Shown piece by piece: positions 1-8,776 of a DNA stretch of 56,188 nucleotides. The notes under the pieces were generated by a model, which did no database searches, was not told the origin of the DNA, and saw nothing but the letters and a program-made list of their open reading frames with translations. This stretch comes from an uncultured Eubacteriales bacterium (lineage in GTDB: Bacteria; Bacillota; Clostridia; Christensenellales; Aristaeellaceae). The position numbers and the translations under genes were made by a program. The DNA lies in contig CADBCY010000016.1 of NCBI GenBank assembly GCA_902793325.1, positions 1-56,188 of the forward strand, read 5' to 3'. Each line of letters opens with the position of its first letter. The first letter of the stretch is position 1.

Positions 1-90
1 GCAGATGGCAACCTTACGGATGAGTTCATCGAAAACCTTATGCCCTGGAACGAGGCCGTCATGGCTGAGTGTAAACGCGGCTATATTTGA
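1..90 (+). CDS. Transposase, C-terminal 29 codons (probable IS66 TnpC)
   Basis: This open frame enters from outside the window and ends with TGA at 88-90. The last residues read LMPWNEAVMAECKRGYI. The LMPW-type ending followed directly by the terminal inverted repeat resembles the C-terminal element of IS66 TnpC transposases of Firmicutes. Only 29 residues are visible, so the family call rests on this short ending plus the inverted repeat; the catalytic DDE core is not in view. Confidence 0.5.
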   Translation, partial: ADGNLTDEFIENLMPWNEAVMAECKRGYI

Positions 91-97
91 CGCTTAC
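1..97 (+). mobile_element. IS66-family insertion sequence, right end only
   Basis: The stretch ends in GACGCTTAC (89-97), the reverse complement of GTAAGCGTC; GTAAGCG is the usual outer end of IS66-family inverted repeats. The transposase reading frame stops at 88-90, overlapping that end, which is the normal layout. The element begins outside the window. IS66 elements make 8-bp target duplications, so 98-105 (GATGGACC) is the predicted copy on this side; the other copy cannot be seen. Confidence 0.6.
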
Positions 98-107
98 GAT
101 GGACCAT
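98..107 (-). pseudogene. Start of a gene interrupted by the IS66-type element
   Basis: On the minus strand an ATG (107-105) sits seven bases after a perfect AGGAGG (120-115) and behind a good sigma-A promoter (171-143). The gene reads Met-Val-His-Arg and then runs into the insertion-sequence end at 97; in the fused sequence a stop follows within five codons. Before either insertion the order would have been tRNA-Ser, terminator, promoter, this gene. The rest of the gene, beyond the insertion sequence, is outside the window and its product cannot be named. Confidence 0.55.
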
Positions 108-142
108 GGTAATACCTCCTGATTGTCCGATTTATCGGGAGG

Positions 143-171
143 ATTATACCATAACCGCACCCGCTATACAA
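143..171 (-). promoter_or_regulatory. Sigma-A promoter of the IS-interrupted gene
   Basis: Minus strand: -35 TTGTAT (171-166), 17-bp spacer, consensus -10 TATAAT (148-143). The leader that follows carries the small dyad CCGAT-AA-ATCGG (about 127-138), a possible operator or hairpin, and then the AGGAGG ribosome-binding site at 120-115. Confidence 0.7.
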
Positions 172-175
172 CAAG

Positions 176-213
176 AAAACCTCTCTTGCCTTGGTAGACA
201 AAAGAGGTTTTTT
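176..213 (-). terminator. Native terminator of tRNA-Ser, now separated from it
   Basis: Hairpin AAAACCTCT (176-184) / AGAGGTTTT (203-211) flanked by A and T runs, so it can work in both directions. On the minus strand it lies directly behind the left copy of the tRNA 3' end (215-238). It is therefore most likely the original tRNA-Ser terminator, moved 12.9 kb away by integration of the element. Confidence 0.65.
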
Positions 214-214
214 G

Positions 215-238
215 TTGGCGGAGAAGGAGGGATTCGAA
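215..238. repeat. att repeat, left end of the integrative element
   Basis: 24-bp sequence beginning TTGGCGGAGAAG, identical to 13074-13097 at the 3' end of tRNA-Ser. It is a duplicated tRNA 3' end (acceptor stem side and part of the T arm) without the rest of the tRNA, as left behind by tyrosine integrases. Confidence 0.85.
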
Positions 239-420
239 TTTTAAGATTTAGTTATTCTTTGTACTAATTGCACACATTATCGCATAACATATTAGTGCAT
301 ATTATACCAATTTCAGGTGCCCGATGCAACGCCGACCAACCTCGATAAATCGTATTTGGGGTACGATTTGGGGTATGAATCGTGGTGAATATCCTGTGAA
401 TCCTGTTCCAGATTACTCCC
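239..420. other. Left-end non-coding region of the element with TTTGGGGTA repeats
   Basis: No convincing gene. TTTGGGGTA occurs twice, at 355-363 and 367-375, 12 bp apart, and a related GTGGGGTAC lies at 13009-13017 just inside the other end. Matching short repeats just inside both ends are what arm-type integrase binding sites look like. Binding is inferred, not shown. An open frame over 264-524 has no family resemblance and overlaps the toxin-like gene, so it is not called. Confidence 0.45.
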
Positions 421-912
421 TTACGGATTCTCACTCGCCTGTTTGAGCGCCATTGCCTTGACAGTTTCATCCACATAGAAGCCGTTTTTGCACAGATCTT
501 CAATGAGTGATGCGATTTCCTCAACCAGCCCCATCCTCTTTGCTCTCAAAAGCACGCCCAGCGTTCCTGTCACATGAAGCCCCAGGAACTTGGCTGTCTT
601 CTTGGCGGCATTGTCATCGATGATCAACAAGTCAGCGGTCGGCGGCTCCTGGGCAAGTATCATCACCTCGACCTCTCCATCGTGCAGCTTGGCCCGATAC
701 ATTTGCTTCTGGGAGTTGTCTGAAATCTGTTTAACCTCAATCCAGTCCGGGCGCTGTTTGATCTGGCGGCAGGCCGAATCGTCCTTTTCCGTCACCTCGT
801 CAAAGACCGCTTGAGGGATCACGATTCTGCCATATACCTTCTGGAGCAAGTCCAGTCTGCCTATGTTGCACAGCGCGATCAGCGGTGTGGAGTTGACGAT
901 CACTCTAAGCAT
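421..912 (-). CDS. DUF3368 PIN-like protein, probable toxin partner
   Basis: 163 residues. The start VIVNSTPLIALCNIGRLDLL and the middle LHDGEVEVMILAQE...LLIIDDNAAKK fit DUF3368, a PIN-like nuclease fold often paired with UPF0175 proteins. The acidic residues expected for metal binding are visible in the DGEVE segment and the IIDD segment. The gene overlaps the upstream UPF0175 gene by 8 bp, so the two are translationally coupled. By family context it is a candidate toxin or RNase of an addiction pair that would stabilise the element. Toxicity is inferred; many such pairs are untested. Confidence 0.75.
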   Translation of the reverse strand: MLRVIVNSTPLIALCNIGRLDLLQKVYGRIVIPQAVFDEVTEKDDSACRQIKQRPDWIEVKQISDNSQKQMYRAKLHDGEVEVMILAQEPPTADLLIIDDNAAKKTAKFLGLHVTGTLGVLLRAKRMGLVEEIASLIEDLCKNGFYVDETVKAMALKQASENP

Positions 913-1168
913 TCTTCATTTCCTCCAAAAACTCCGCCTCATCATCGAAGTGGAATATGGAGACGTGATTCTCGCCCAGATATTTGATAAAGTCTTCTTC
1001 CGTCATACCCGCGATCTGTGCGCAATACCCTATGGAAACGCCATTCTGTGTATAATAACCCAACGCTATCGCCCGCTTGGCAAAGGACAGCGCTTGTTCC
1101 TTCGTCATCCGCGTATCGTAAAGCACCGCATCCGGTATCTTTATCGCCAGTTCACACACAGTTTCCAC
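905..1168 (-). CDS. UPF0175 family protein, probable antitoxin partner
   Basis: 87 residues with the UPF0175 pattern: an N-terminal strand (CELAIKIPDAVL), then TRMTKEQALSFAKRAIALGYY and a small helix-turn-helix-like part, GVSIGYCAQIAGMTEEDFIKYL. These proteins usually sit just upstream of DUF3368 genes, as here. The start is uncertain: GTG at 1168 gives a full-length protein but partly overlaps the only Shine-Dalgarno-like string (GGGAGG). A TACAAT box at about 1196-1191 may be its -10. A terminator separates it from the Bro-N gene upstream, so the pair is probably its own transcription unit. Confidence 0.7.
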   Translation of the reverse strand: METVCELAIKIPDAVLYDTRMTKEQALSFAKRAIALGYYTQNGVSIGYCAQIAGMTEEDFIKYLGENHVSIFHFDDEAEFLEEMKNA

Positions 1169-1230
1169 CTCCCATTGCAGCCAACGTTTTCTACAATTGT
1201 ATCCGGCCTTCGTCTACAGAATACCACATG

Positions 1231-1256
1231 AAAGCGGGGAATGCAAGATTCCCGCA
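1231..1256 (-). terminator. Terminator of the res-mod-OLD-BroN operon
   Basis: Minus strand GCGGGAAT-loop-ATTCCCCGC (about 1255-1234) followed by TTTC, only a few bases after the stop codon of the Bro-N gene. The T run is short, so efficiency may be moderate. Confidence 0.55.
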
Positions 1257-1258
1257 CG

Positions 1259-2122
1259 CTATTCATCATCCTTTTCAGTCCTGTCCGCCATGTCATCAAT
1301 GAGATTGGTCACAACTGAATTGAGCTTCGCGGCATTTTTTGAAGTGATGACCGGCTGCCCTGTTCTGGCCTCGATCTCTTTGCGGGCATTCCCAGCAATT
1401 CCCCCGCCCTCGCGGGCAACTGATTGATTCTGTGTCAGTCCCTGTGGGTTCTGGGTTCGGGTCAGCTCTGTCGTGGTGGCCTCAGCCAGCATGTTCAGGG
1501 CAAGCTCAAGCGTGCTCATGTTGTCGCGGAGGTTTTCTTTCTTGAGTCCCTTCAGATCCTTATATCGCCGCGTCGTCATGCCGGACCTGGCCTTCGTGAC
1601 TTCGTCGGTCAGTATGGCATATTCCCGGCCTTCCTGGACGCCGTGCGCCTTCCACTCGTCCGTCAATTCCTTTCGGGCACGAATGGTCTGGAGCCTCTGA
1701 TTGATCCACTCCGGCGAATAACCCAGGCGGGCATAGGTCTCCAGAGCGCGGTCGATGGTCAGCTCCGGGTCGATGGTCTCGTCGATGCGCTCGCGTCCCA
1801 CCTCCGCCAGCCACATCTTGAAAGGCTCCGCTTTGGGTGACGGAATGGACTGGATCAGCCGGAGAAGCTGCTCCGTCGTGGCGACGTCGGTAGCCCTCTG
1901 CTTTCCATCGTGCGCGCGCATTTTCAAAGCGTGACAATTTGTCACGGTTTGATTGCCCTCTTCCCTGAGACGCTGCTTCAACTTGCGCCAATAAGCGTTC
2001 GGATCTTTGCTCTCAGTCAGGGCCCGAACCACATCCATGAAGGAGAAATACCATTCCTCATTCTCATTGTCCCATGCCGTTCGGATGGGCTGATCTTCAA
2101 ATAGCTGGAGTGTACTGTTCAT
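1259..2122 (-). CDS. Bro-N / DinD-like protein
   Basis: 287 residues. Residues 1-105 resemble the Bro-N domain of phage antirepressors: WYFSFMDVVRALTES...YWRKLKQRLREEG, then QRATDVATTEQLLRLIQSIPS and FKMWLAEVGRERIDE. The C-terminal part (ILTDEVTKARSGMTTRRYKDLKG...NARKEIEARTGQPVITSKN) matches the conserved tail of DinD-type DNA-damage-inducible proteins. E. coli DinD inhibits RecA filament activity; whether this protein does so is unknown. It starts 9 bp after the OLD gene, with AGAGG overlapping the OLD stop, so it is the last gene of the res-mod-OLD operon. Inference: a DNA-binding or damage-sensing accessory of the defence module. Confidence 0.75.
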   Translation of the reverse strand: MNSTLQLFEDQPIRTAWDNENEEWYFSFMDVVRALTESKDPNAYWRKLKQRLREEGNQTVTNCHALKMRAHDGKQRATDVATTEQLLRLIQSIPSPKAEPFKMWLAEVGRERIDETIDPELTIDRALETYARLGYSPEWINQRLQTIRARKELTDEWKAHGVQEGREYAILTDEVTKARSGMTTRRYKDLKGLKKENLRDNMSTLELALNMLAEATTTELTRTQNPQGLTQNQSVAREGGGIAGNARKEIEARTGQPVITSKNAAKLNSVVTNLIDDMADRTEKDDE

Positions 2123-2131
2123 ATTCGGCCT

Positions 2132-3820
2132 CTATAAATCTATTCCAAGAATAAAGCTACGTATTTCCAAATAAGCCAGATCATCGAAATCAGGGTAAGA
2201 TTCAAGAACCTCATTTACCCAACGAGGGCCGTGATTTCCAATAGTTTTTACAAAGCATTCCAATTCTCCGACAGGTACGAGATGAATGCCATTATCCTTT
2301 AATATCGTGTTCAATCGGTCAAACGCTGCTCTTGAATCACCTGCTGGGATCGCAGAAATCCCCATTTTCTTAATGTTTTCCCATTTTGATGTAGTCTTAA
2401 GCGTTTCCTGTAGCTTTTTCAATTCGTCCTTACTAAGTATAGTGTCCGTTGACTCATCAAGAATGCTTATGATGGACGATTTAGCATCCTCACGCTTAAT
2501 TGTATCCCTGGGGCTATGCAAATGCGAAACGAATATCTTATAATCATCCTTGATTTCATCCCATGCGATTCCGAAGGATTCAACAATGGCTCTAAATACT
2601 CCTTCATCGTTTAGTACATCCATGTCTGGAATAAGTTTCACATCAACATTCAATGAGCGAAGAGCGGTAACAACCTTGGCCATACGCTGTTTGCCGCCAC
2701 AGTGAATAAACAGCGTTTCGGAGTATTTACCCTGCTTCTGTTTAAGATGATTATCGATAATCGAATACATCTGACAATCCGAATCGCTCTCACAGAGTAC
2801 CACGTTTTTATGAAAGAGGCTTGACAGAATATTCGAGTGCCTGAGTAGCGGATCACCCCACACTTTTACTATATCCGCATTGCTCAAAATAGAAAAATAA
2901 TTAATGTCATCTTCTCTGGTAATACGTATTATTTTCAATCGATCCGGGCATGTCTCGAATAATCCTTTAATGATTTCATCGCTATGCGTAGAAATGAAAG
3001 CTTGCTGTTGTCCAGAAAGGGTTTCACCGATTATTTGTCCCAGGATTCTTGCCTGCGGCGGATGCAAAAATGCTTCAGGTTCATCAATAAGGTATGTACA
3101 ATAATGCTTCATCATTAGGTATAGTATTATTCCAGTAAAGCTTTTTATCCCGTCACCCTGATTGTGGACTTGTTTATACTGAGCAAGTATATTAGCATAA
3201 GCCTCTTGACGTTCTTGCTCATCGCCAAATTCTTGATTAAGCTTTACAGGCTCACCGATACATAGAGGTATTGAACCTCCAAATTGTGTATTTGGTATTA
3301 GCTCCGACCCAAAGGCCTTTTTAAAGCATTTTGATAGCCATTTTCTATAAGTTGGTTCAAATGCAGCATATTGAATTGGATGATCTCTTTTTGAATCTCT
3401 GGGAATATTATTAGGGGGAAAACAAGCTAATAATCGTTGCGAAGCATTGAGATTAGCAACGAATAAGTTCCTATATCTTCCGTATACATCTTCCCTCTGA
3501 AAAGCCATATCTGATCCTTTGTCCACAGCTATGTCAAGGTCAAGAAATGAGTACGATAAATAGGTTCTGTCACGGTTCCTTTTAGCAACTTTTTCTAATA
3601 GGGAAAGCACACTTCCCTCATGCTTCAGTATTTCCACATCTCTTATAACAATTCCATTAGGCTTTCTTTCACACAATCTGTATATATCATCCAAAGACTG
3701 GCTTTTTCCAGCGTTGTTGGGGCCAACAAAAAGAATTATATCGTTTTGAGTAATATCAACTGTCTGCCCGTTATTGAATACTATCTTTGAGATGTATCCT
3801 CCTACGTTTGCATTGCTCAT
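2132..3820 (-). CDS. OLD-family ATPase with TOPRIM nuclease domain
   Basis: 562 residues. ABC-type ATPase parts: Walker A GPNNAGKS (33-40), a signature-like GDGIKSFTG (222-230), Walker B LIDEPEAFLHP (244-254) and H-loop STHSD (277-281). A TOPRIM nuclease follows: VVLCESDSD (340-348, catalytic Glu 344) and DMD (399-401). This is the OLD architecture, known from the P2 phage exclusion protein and from Gabija GajA. No UvrD-like helicase is adjacent, so it is not a standard Gabija pair. GGAGG lies well placed before the ATG. The gene follows mod by 38 bp and precedes the Bro-N gene by 9 bp. It is visibly AT-richer than res and than most of mod, suggesting separate acquisition. Confidence 0.88.
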   Translation of the reverse strand: MSNANVGGYISKIVFNNGQTVDITQNDIILFVGPNNAGKSQSLDDIYRLCERKPNGIVIRDVEILKHEGSVLSLLEKVAKRNRDRTYLSYSFLDLDIAVDKGSDMAFQREDVYGRYRNLFVANLNASQRLLACFPPNNIPRDSKRDHPIQYAAFEPTYRKWLSKCFKKAFGSELIPNTQFGGSIPLCIGEPVKLNQEFGDEQERQEAYANILAQYKQVHNQGDGIKSFTGIILYLMMKHYCTYLIDEPEAFLHPPQARILGQIIGETLSGQQQAFISTHSDEIIKGLFETCPDRLKIIRITREDDINYFSILSNADIVKVWGDPLLRHSNILSSLFHKNVVLCESDSDCQMYSIIDNHLKQKQGKYSETLFIHCGGKQRMAKVVTALRSLNVDVKLIPDMDVLNDEGVFRAIVESFGIAWDEIKDDYKIFVSHLHSPRDTIKREDAKSSIISILDESTDTILSKDELKKLQETLKTTSKWENIKKMGISAIPAGDSRAAFDRLNTILKDNGIHLVPVGELECFVKTIGNHGPRWVNEVLESYPDFDDLAYLEIRSFILGIDL

Positions 3821-3858
3821 GGATAGTCCTCCTCATGTTTACGGTTCTCATAAGTGCA

Positions 3859-5877
3859 TCATGCTTTCCACACCGTCTCATCGCCACATATATTGCGGAT
3901 TTTTAGGCGGAAGGGTGGTTTGTCGGTGCGGATTTTGCCGTCCCAGAATTGTTTGGTTTTGGTGCCATTGAGGATGACGTAGCCGTTCTTATCGATTTTG
4001 ATTTCGGCGTCGGAGTGCCACTCGCCCTCGGCGGCGGTACAATCGAGGCTGAGGAACTCGATCAGCTCCAGGCCCTCCTCGCTGATCTCGATGGGCTTAT
4101 AGGGCTTTTTCGCGGTGGCGTTCAGGGCGGCGGTGCGGTTGAACTCGTCGATTTTGCGGAGGACGCGGTCGCTGACAAAGGTGTCGATGGCGACGGCCCA
4201 GCCGCCGAGGAGATCATCGTGGGCTTCCTCCACATGGAAGGTGGCGTAATCGCCGATGACCACATCGTCCAGGATGGCCTTGAGGTCGCGCAGTTCGATC
4301 TCCACCGTGGTGCTGTCATCGTCTTTGATGAATTGGCGGATTTCCGTCTCGTCGGTGATGTCGATATAATAGACGATCACCTTTTTGACGGAGCCGTCCA
4401 GGTCGGGGATGGCCTGGTGGATGATTCGGTTCATCATCACCACATCCAGCAGCTTGGAGGAACTGTCCATGAGGTTCGGAACGTATACCGGCACCATGCC
4501 CAGCCTGCTGTCGGAGATCGCGCCTTCCCAAAAGGCATCCAAAGCGTCCTCATTCTTCAAGCCGGGAATGAGGGATTTGATCTTATCCATGGTCTGGACG
4601 GGATTCCGGTAAAGCTGGACGCCGTCCTTTATCTCATATACATCAAACGTGGCTTTATCGGTAATAAGTCTATCTCTAACAGTTTGAATAGAATTCAAAC
4701 CAATATCACCATGTACAAATCTTCGGCCAAGTCGGTTTGCCACTGCCGCTGTTACACCGCTACCACCAAAGAAGTCTGCAACTATCATTTGGGGATTAGA
4801 TGACGTATTTATGATTCGTTCCAACAGTGCTTCCGGTTTCTGTGTTGTATAATTCATTGCTTCGGCTGAGCGACCAGCAACATAAGCAATATCATTCCAA
4901 TTATCATTAAGAGGGACTCCAGGCAACTCATCCATAAACACTATACGGCATCGCTTTATAGGTTTCCCATTTTTGCCAAGTCTGATCCGTCCGTGACTAT
5001 TTGGAACCTCGGTCTGCGGAGCATTCCACAATTGTTCAAATTTCTCCGGAGATGTTCTCCACCTTGCCACCGTTCCGTGAAAATCATATGCTGCCATTTT
5101 TCCCTGTGGATCAAGCATATTCTCAAATTTATAATAACGACCGGACGGTGCCTGTGTCCACTCATCTGCGATATAATCTTCCGTATACGGTGTGTACTGT
5201 ATATTGAATGGATATACATCGGATATCGAATAGAAGAAAATACTATCTTTCACCCTGCTATAGTTTTGAACGCTATCATTATGAGAGGCCGTCCTGACCC
5301 ATGTGATCTCATTCCTGAAATTATCCTCGCCGAACACTTCATCCAGAAGTATTTTGACATAGTGACCGATATGCCAATCCAAGTGTACATATATCGAAGC
5401 CTCGGCGCTCATGACGCTCTTGATCGCCATGAGATTCTCATACATCCAGTTCAGATATTTCTCCTTATCCCAAACGTCGCCGTACATCTTCTCCTCGAAG
5501 GATTTGAGGTCCTCGAAATCGAGTTCCTGCTCGGCCTGGGCGATGGCCTCGGCTACCTTGGGGTTCCGGCGGATAAACACCTTTTTCGCATAGTCCGCGC
5601 CACTGGCGAAGGGCGGGTCTATGTAGACCAGGTCTACCTGGATGCCCTGATCTTTCAGCCAGGCGCAGGCGGAGACGCACTCGCCGCGAATCACCATATT
5701 GCCGTCGGCATTGTCGCCCACGGTTTCCACCTTTTCCATCTCATACAGGGGCATGCCGCGCTGCAAGACCATGGAAGCATCGTCAGCGCCCTTATAGCGG
5801 AGGATTCTGTTGAAATTGCCCAGCACCGCCTGTCCCTCAATTGGTTCCGGTATAAATGGCACGTATTTGATCGGCAT
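3859..5877 (-). CDS. mod: Type III DNA adenine methyltransferase (Mod)
   Basis: 672 residues. Catalytic motif IV DPPF is at 87-90 and the SAM-binding motif FFGGSG at 369-374, followed by [11 protein letters not shown]. This order (IV before I, with the target-recognition domain between) is the beta-class arrangement of type III Mod subunits, which methylate adenine at N6 and define specificity for the complex. GGAGGT precedes the ATG. The gene follows res by 18 bp, whereas classical type III operons run mod-res. The DNA for about residues 180-410 (roughly 5340-4640) is AT-rich against GC-rich flanks, which fits exchange of the recognition domain. Confidence 0.9.
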   Translation of the reverse strand: MPIKYVPFIPEPIEGQAVLGNFNRILRYKGADDASMVLQRGMPLYEMEKVETVGDNADGNMVIRGECVSACAWLKDQGIQVDLVYIDPPFASGADYAKKVFIRRNPKVAEAIAQAEQELDFEDLKSFEEKMYGDVWDKEKYLNWMYENLMAIKSVMSAEASIYVHLDWHIGHYVKILLDEVFGEDNFRNEITWVRTASHNDSVQNYSRVKDSIFFYSISDVYPFNIQYTPYTEDYIADEWTQAPSGRYYKFENMLDPQGKMAAYDFHGTVARWRTSPEKFEQLWNAPQTEVPNSHGRIRLGKNGKPIKRCRIVFMDELPGVPLNDNWNDIAYVAGRSAEAMNYTTQKPEALLERIINTSSNPQMIVADFFGGSGVTAAVANRLGRRFVHGDIGLNSIQTVRDRLITDKATFDVYEIKDGVQLYRNPVQTMDKIKSLIPGLKNEDALDAFWEGAISDSRLGMVPVYVPNLMDSSSKLLDVVMMNRIIHQAIPDLDGSVKKVIVYYIDITDETEIRQFIKDDDSTTVEIELRDLKAILDDVVIGDYATFHVEEAHDDLLGGWAVAIDTFVSDRVLRKIDEFNRTAALNATAKKPYKPIEISEEGLELIEFLSLDCTAAEGEWHSDAEIKIDKNGYVILNGTKTKQFWDGKIRTDKPPFRLKIRNICGDETVWKA

Positions 5878-5895
5878 AAAGACAACCTCCGCTGT

Positions 5896-8736
5896 TTATT
5901 TGAAGAAGGTAACGATCTTTTGATGTACGGCATTGATGCGCTCTGTGTCTGACAGCGTATCCTCAAGATAGAGGTACTCGAAGCGTTCATAGCCAAACGC
6001 CGCATTGTTGCCGCGCAGGAATTCCGTTTCCATGAAGGCGCGCTTATCCTTGAAGGCGGGATCGTTTGCATAGATGCCGCCCTTGGTCTCTACGATAATC
6101 GCCTTGTGGATTTTACCCTCCCGGCGCTGAATAATCAGGAAGTCGGGCGTATACATGCCCACATACTGCCAGCCTCGTTCCGCATGCTTAAAGCAGCAGA
6201 TTTTGAATTCCGTCATGGCCCGGTCGCCGTTGTAGTACACCTCCAGGCCGAGGGATTCCATCTCTTGCAGCTTCAACGCTTCATCCAGGAATTTCTTTTC
6301 CAAATCACTGTCCGTTTTATATGGCAGGTAGTGGAAGGAGCGATCCTTTCCAATCGGCAAGCCGATCCTTTGATAAAGGTATCGCAAGAACTCTCTGTCA
6401 CTCTGCCTCTTTGCCAAATCAAGCTGTTGCTCAATATCCTTGCTGACCTTCAGCTTTCCGGCATCGTCCTGGACAATTCGCTCTACCATATCCTGAGAGG
6501 GGTAATATTTCTCCAGTTGCGTGGTCTGGATGGTAGGCGTGAAGTTGGCAATGTTCAGCAGGCTGGCCTCGGCGGGTATGATCTCCTCCGTCGTGTTGAA
6601 GCTTCGCTTCGCGCTGAACGCCTTTCGGACATTGGCTTCGACAGCGGCCTGATCGATCCTGGAGCTGTAATAGCGAACACCGTCGCGTTCGTAGGTCACG
6701 TTCATATATACTTTATACAAAGCATCGCGGCAGGCGCCCAATTCCTGCGGGGTAATCATGCCGAAGCTGCCCTTGACGATGCGATGCAGCCACGTCGGGA
6801 AGGTCGCGTGTACCGTGCCATATTCCGCATCATCGACGCTGATCCCGGATATCTTCATCGTGAAATCAGTGGTTTTGATGATGGGGGCAAGCGTCCGCGC
6901 ATCGTCGGCAGCCTTCGGGATTGCCCTCTGAGGATCAGCTGCCTCAACGATGAGGGTTTCGTAATTGACCTTCAACTGGTAGAAGTCCACCTTGGGCAGT
7001 TTCAGGTAAGCCGTCCGGTCATACCGATTCAGGGTGAATGTCGGATTGTCTGCCTCGGCAAATTCCTTCAGGGAGATATGGTGCGCCTGTTGCAGCTGGG
7101 CGTTGAGCTTCTCGGCGTTGCTGTCGTTCAGATAGATCAGGGCCGTTTCGGGCGCGTCCTTATCCACCTGGCGCAGGCATCGGCACGAGGTTTGCAGCAC
7201 CATGTTTTTCGGGCAATCGCCCTCCTGGGAGAGGATGATGCCGGTGAGGCTGCGGCAATCCCAGCCCTCCTTGCCGATTTGAACCAAAAGAACGATGCGA
7301 ATGCGAGAGAAGGGTTTGTCCAGGGAATCAAATTGCAGCTGGCTATCCGTTGGCTGTGGATAGCGCTTGTTCCCCTTATGGAACCTGAGTATGGCATCAG
7401 AACCATAGCCATACTCGGCGGCGATGGAGGACACGAGAGGATAGACCATCTCCTCCAGCTTCTCTATCGTCCCGCAGTAGATGCCCAGCTTGGCGACGGT
7501 GCCGTCCTGGTAAACGGTGTCCTTATAGGTATCCAGGAATTCCCGCACACCCTTTTCGATGATGACCGGGCTTTCCGCCACTTCCGCGATCTTCACCCGA
7601 GGCCGTTTCAGGAAGTTGCCGATGCCGTCGATCAGCGGATAGTAGTATACAATGTTCGTGATCTCCGCTGTGGCCACCGACAGCTTGTCCGCAACGGTGA
7701 TCTTTTCCGCTTTCTCCAAATAGGGCGTGCCGGAGAAGCCGATTACGGCATTGATGCGCTGGCCCTGGCTCCATCGCGTAACCACAGCACGCAGCTTGAT
7801 GTCATTGCTGACGGCGTGGTGGACTTCGTCTATGAATATGGAAAGGGCGGGCAGTTTGCCGATGAGATTACGCAGTTCGTGGGGATCGTCCTCGTCATCA
7901 AACATGCCTATCTGCCAATCCCTGTCTGGCAGGCGATCCAGGATCACCTTCTCGGCATTTGTCACGGCCACCAGCCCAAACAGGTCAGATAAAGGCTGAT
8001 GGCTGGCGATCTTCTGGACGTTGGGATTCTTGGTTCGGTTGGATTTATTGGAGGATTTCGCCTGATCCAGCACCTCGAAGATGATGACACGCTTGAGCTC
8101 GCTGGCGGCAGGCTCCGGGATCACCCATGAGGGATCAAAGTTCTGGATGGTTTTCAGACTGGGTACCACCGAGGATTTCAGGCCGGACGGCGCAAAGATA
8201 ATGAAGTTGTGGGCAAACGCCGGGTTGGCCGGTTCATTCATGGCGAAATACAGATCAATGTATATAAAGGCCGCCATGAGATAGGTCTTCCCGGCACCCA
8301 TGGGAAGGCTGAACAGATAGTCGGTGTAGGATAGCTTATAGAAGGCATCGTGGAAAAACTGGTGGTAGTCTATGGATTCAGGCGCTGCCTTGATCTGTTT
8401 TTCCAGCTTTTCCGATACCTGTTCACCACGATCATTCCGGAGCGTGGCGTATTCATACAGCGCAGCGGCAGCCGGGTTGCTCTTGAGGATGTCGCGCACC
8501 TTGGCAGAGAGTTCGGCTTCATCAAGATTCAGGGTATTAAAAGCGCCTCGGTTGAAAAGGGTGGCGAGAGGCTGGGCTCCACAGGCGATCTTGAGGAAAA
8601 GATAGGTCTTTATGGCTTCGACCTGGGCATCGCGCATCTGGCCCTTTTTCTCGATGTACGCAATCAATTCCTTGACGGTGCATTCATCGGTTTGTAGCCA
8701 TAAATCCCGCTTGGCCTCGATCATCTTGTAGAACAT
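5896..8736 (-). CDS. res: Type III restriction enzyme subunit (Res), helicase-nuclease
   Basis: 946 residues. Superfamily 2 helicase motifs: Walker A GAGKT (147-151), DEVH (303-306), motif III-like GFSGTP, and a motif VI region KEGWDCRSLTGIILSQ. The C-terminal nuclease reads PDFLII...IVETKG, a PD-ExK core at P864/D865, E883 and K885. Res hydrolyses ATP and cuts DNA only with Mod, usually near two head-to-head unmethylated sites. It is the first gene of the defence operon, with AGAGGG before the ATG and a sigma-A promoter at 8805-8777. All catalytic motifs look intact. Confidence 0.9.
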   Translation of the reverse strand: MFYKMIEAKRDLWLQTDECTVKELIAYIEKKGQMRDAQVEAIKTYLFLKIACGAQPLATLFNRGAFNTLNLDEAELSAKVRDILKSNPAAAALYEYATLRNDRGEQVSEKLEKQIKAAPESIDYHQFFHDAFYKLSYTDYLFSLPMGAGKTYLMAAFIYIDLYFAMNEPANPAFAHNFIIFAPSGLKSSVVPSLKTIQNFDPSWVIPEPAASELKRVIIFEVLDQAKSSNKSNRTKNPNVQKIASHQPLSDLFGLVAVTNAEKVILDRLPDRDWQIGMFDDEDDPHELRNLIGKLPALSIFIDEVHHAVSNDIKLRAVVTRWSQGQRINAVIGFSGTPYLEKAEKITVADKLSVATAEITNIVYYYPLIDGIGNFLKRPRVKIAEVAESPVIIEKGVREFLDTYKDTVYQDGTVAKLGIYCGTIEKLEEMVYPLVSSIAAEYGYGSDAILRFHKGNKRYPQPTDSQLQFDSLDKPFSRIRIVLLVQIGKEGWDCRSLTGIILSQEGDCPKNMVLQTSCRCLRQVDKDAPETALIYLNDSNAEKLNAQLQQAHHISLKEFAEADNPTFTLNRYDRTAYLKLPKVDFYQLKVNYETLIVEAADPQRAIPKAADDARTLAPIIKTTDFTMKISGISVDDAEYGTVHATFPTWLHRIVKGSFGMITPQELGACRDALYKVYMNVTYERDGVRYYSSRIDQAAVEANVRKAFSAKRSFNTTEEIIPAEASLLNIANFTPTIQTTQLEKYYPSQDMVERIVQDDAGKLKVSKDIEQQLDLAKRQSDREFLRYLYQRIGLPIGKDRSFHYLPYKTDSDLEKKFLDEALKLQEMESLGLEVYYNGDRAMTEFKICCFKHAERGWQYVGMYTPDFLIIQRREGKIHKAIIVETKGGIYANDPAFKDKRAFMETEFLRGNNAAFGYERFEYLYLEDTLSDTERINAVHQKIVTFFK

Positions 8737-8776
8737 CCAATTGCCCTCTTATGTACATACTAAAATCTCATAATAC

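Noticed and set aside
264-524. Small minus-strand frame at the left end of the element
   Set aside because: It overlaps the DUF3368 gene, is Arg/His-rich without any motif and has no ribosome-binding site.
2132-5877. Gabija system (GajA next to a partner)
   Set aside because: The OLD protein resembles GajA in architecture, but no UvrD-like GajB is present; the neighbours are a methylase and a Bro-N protein.
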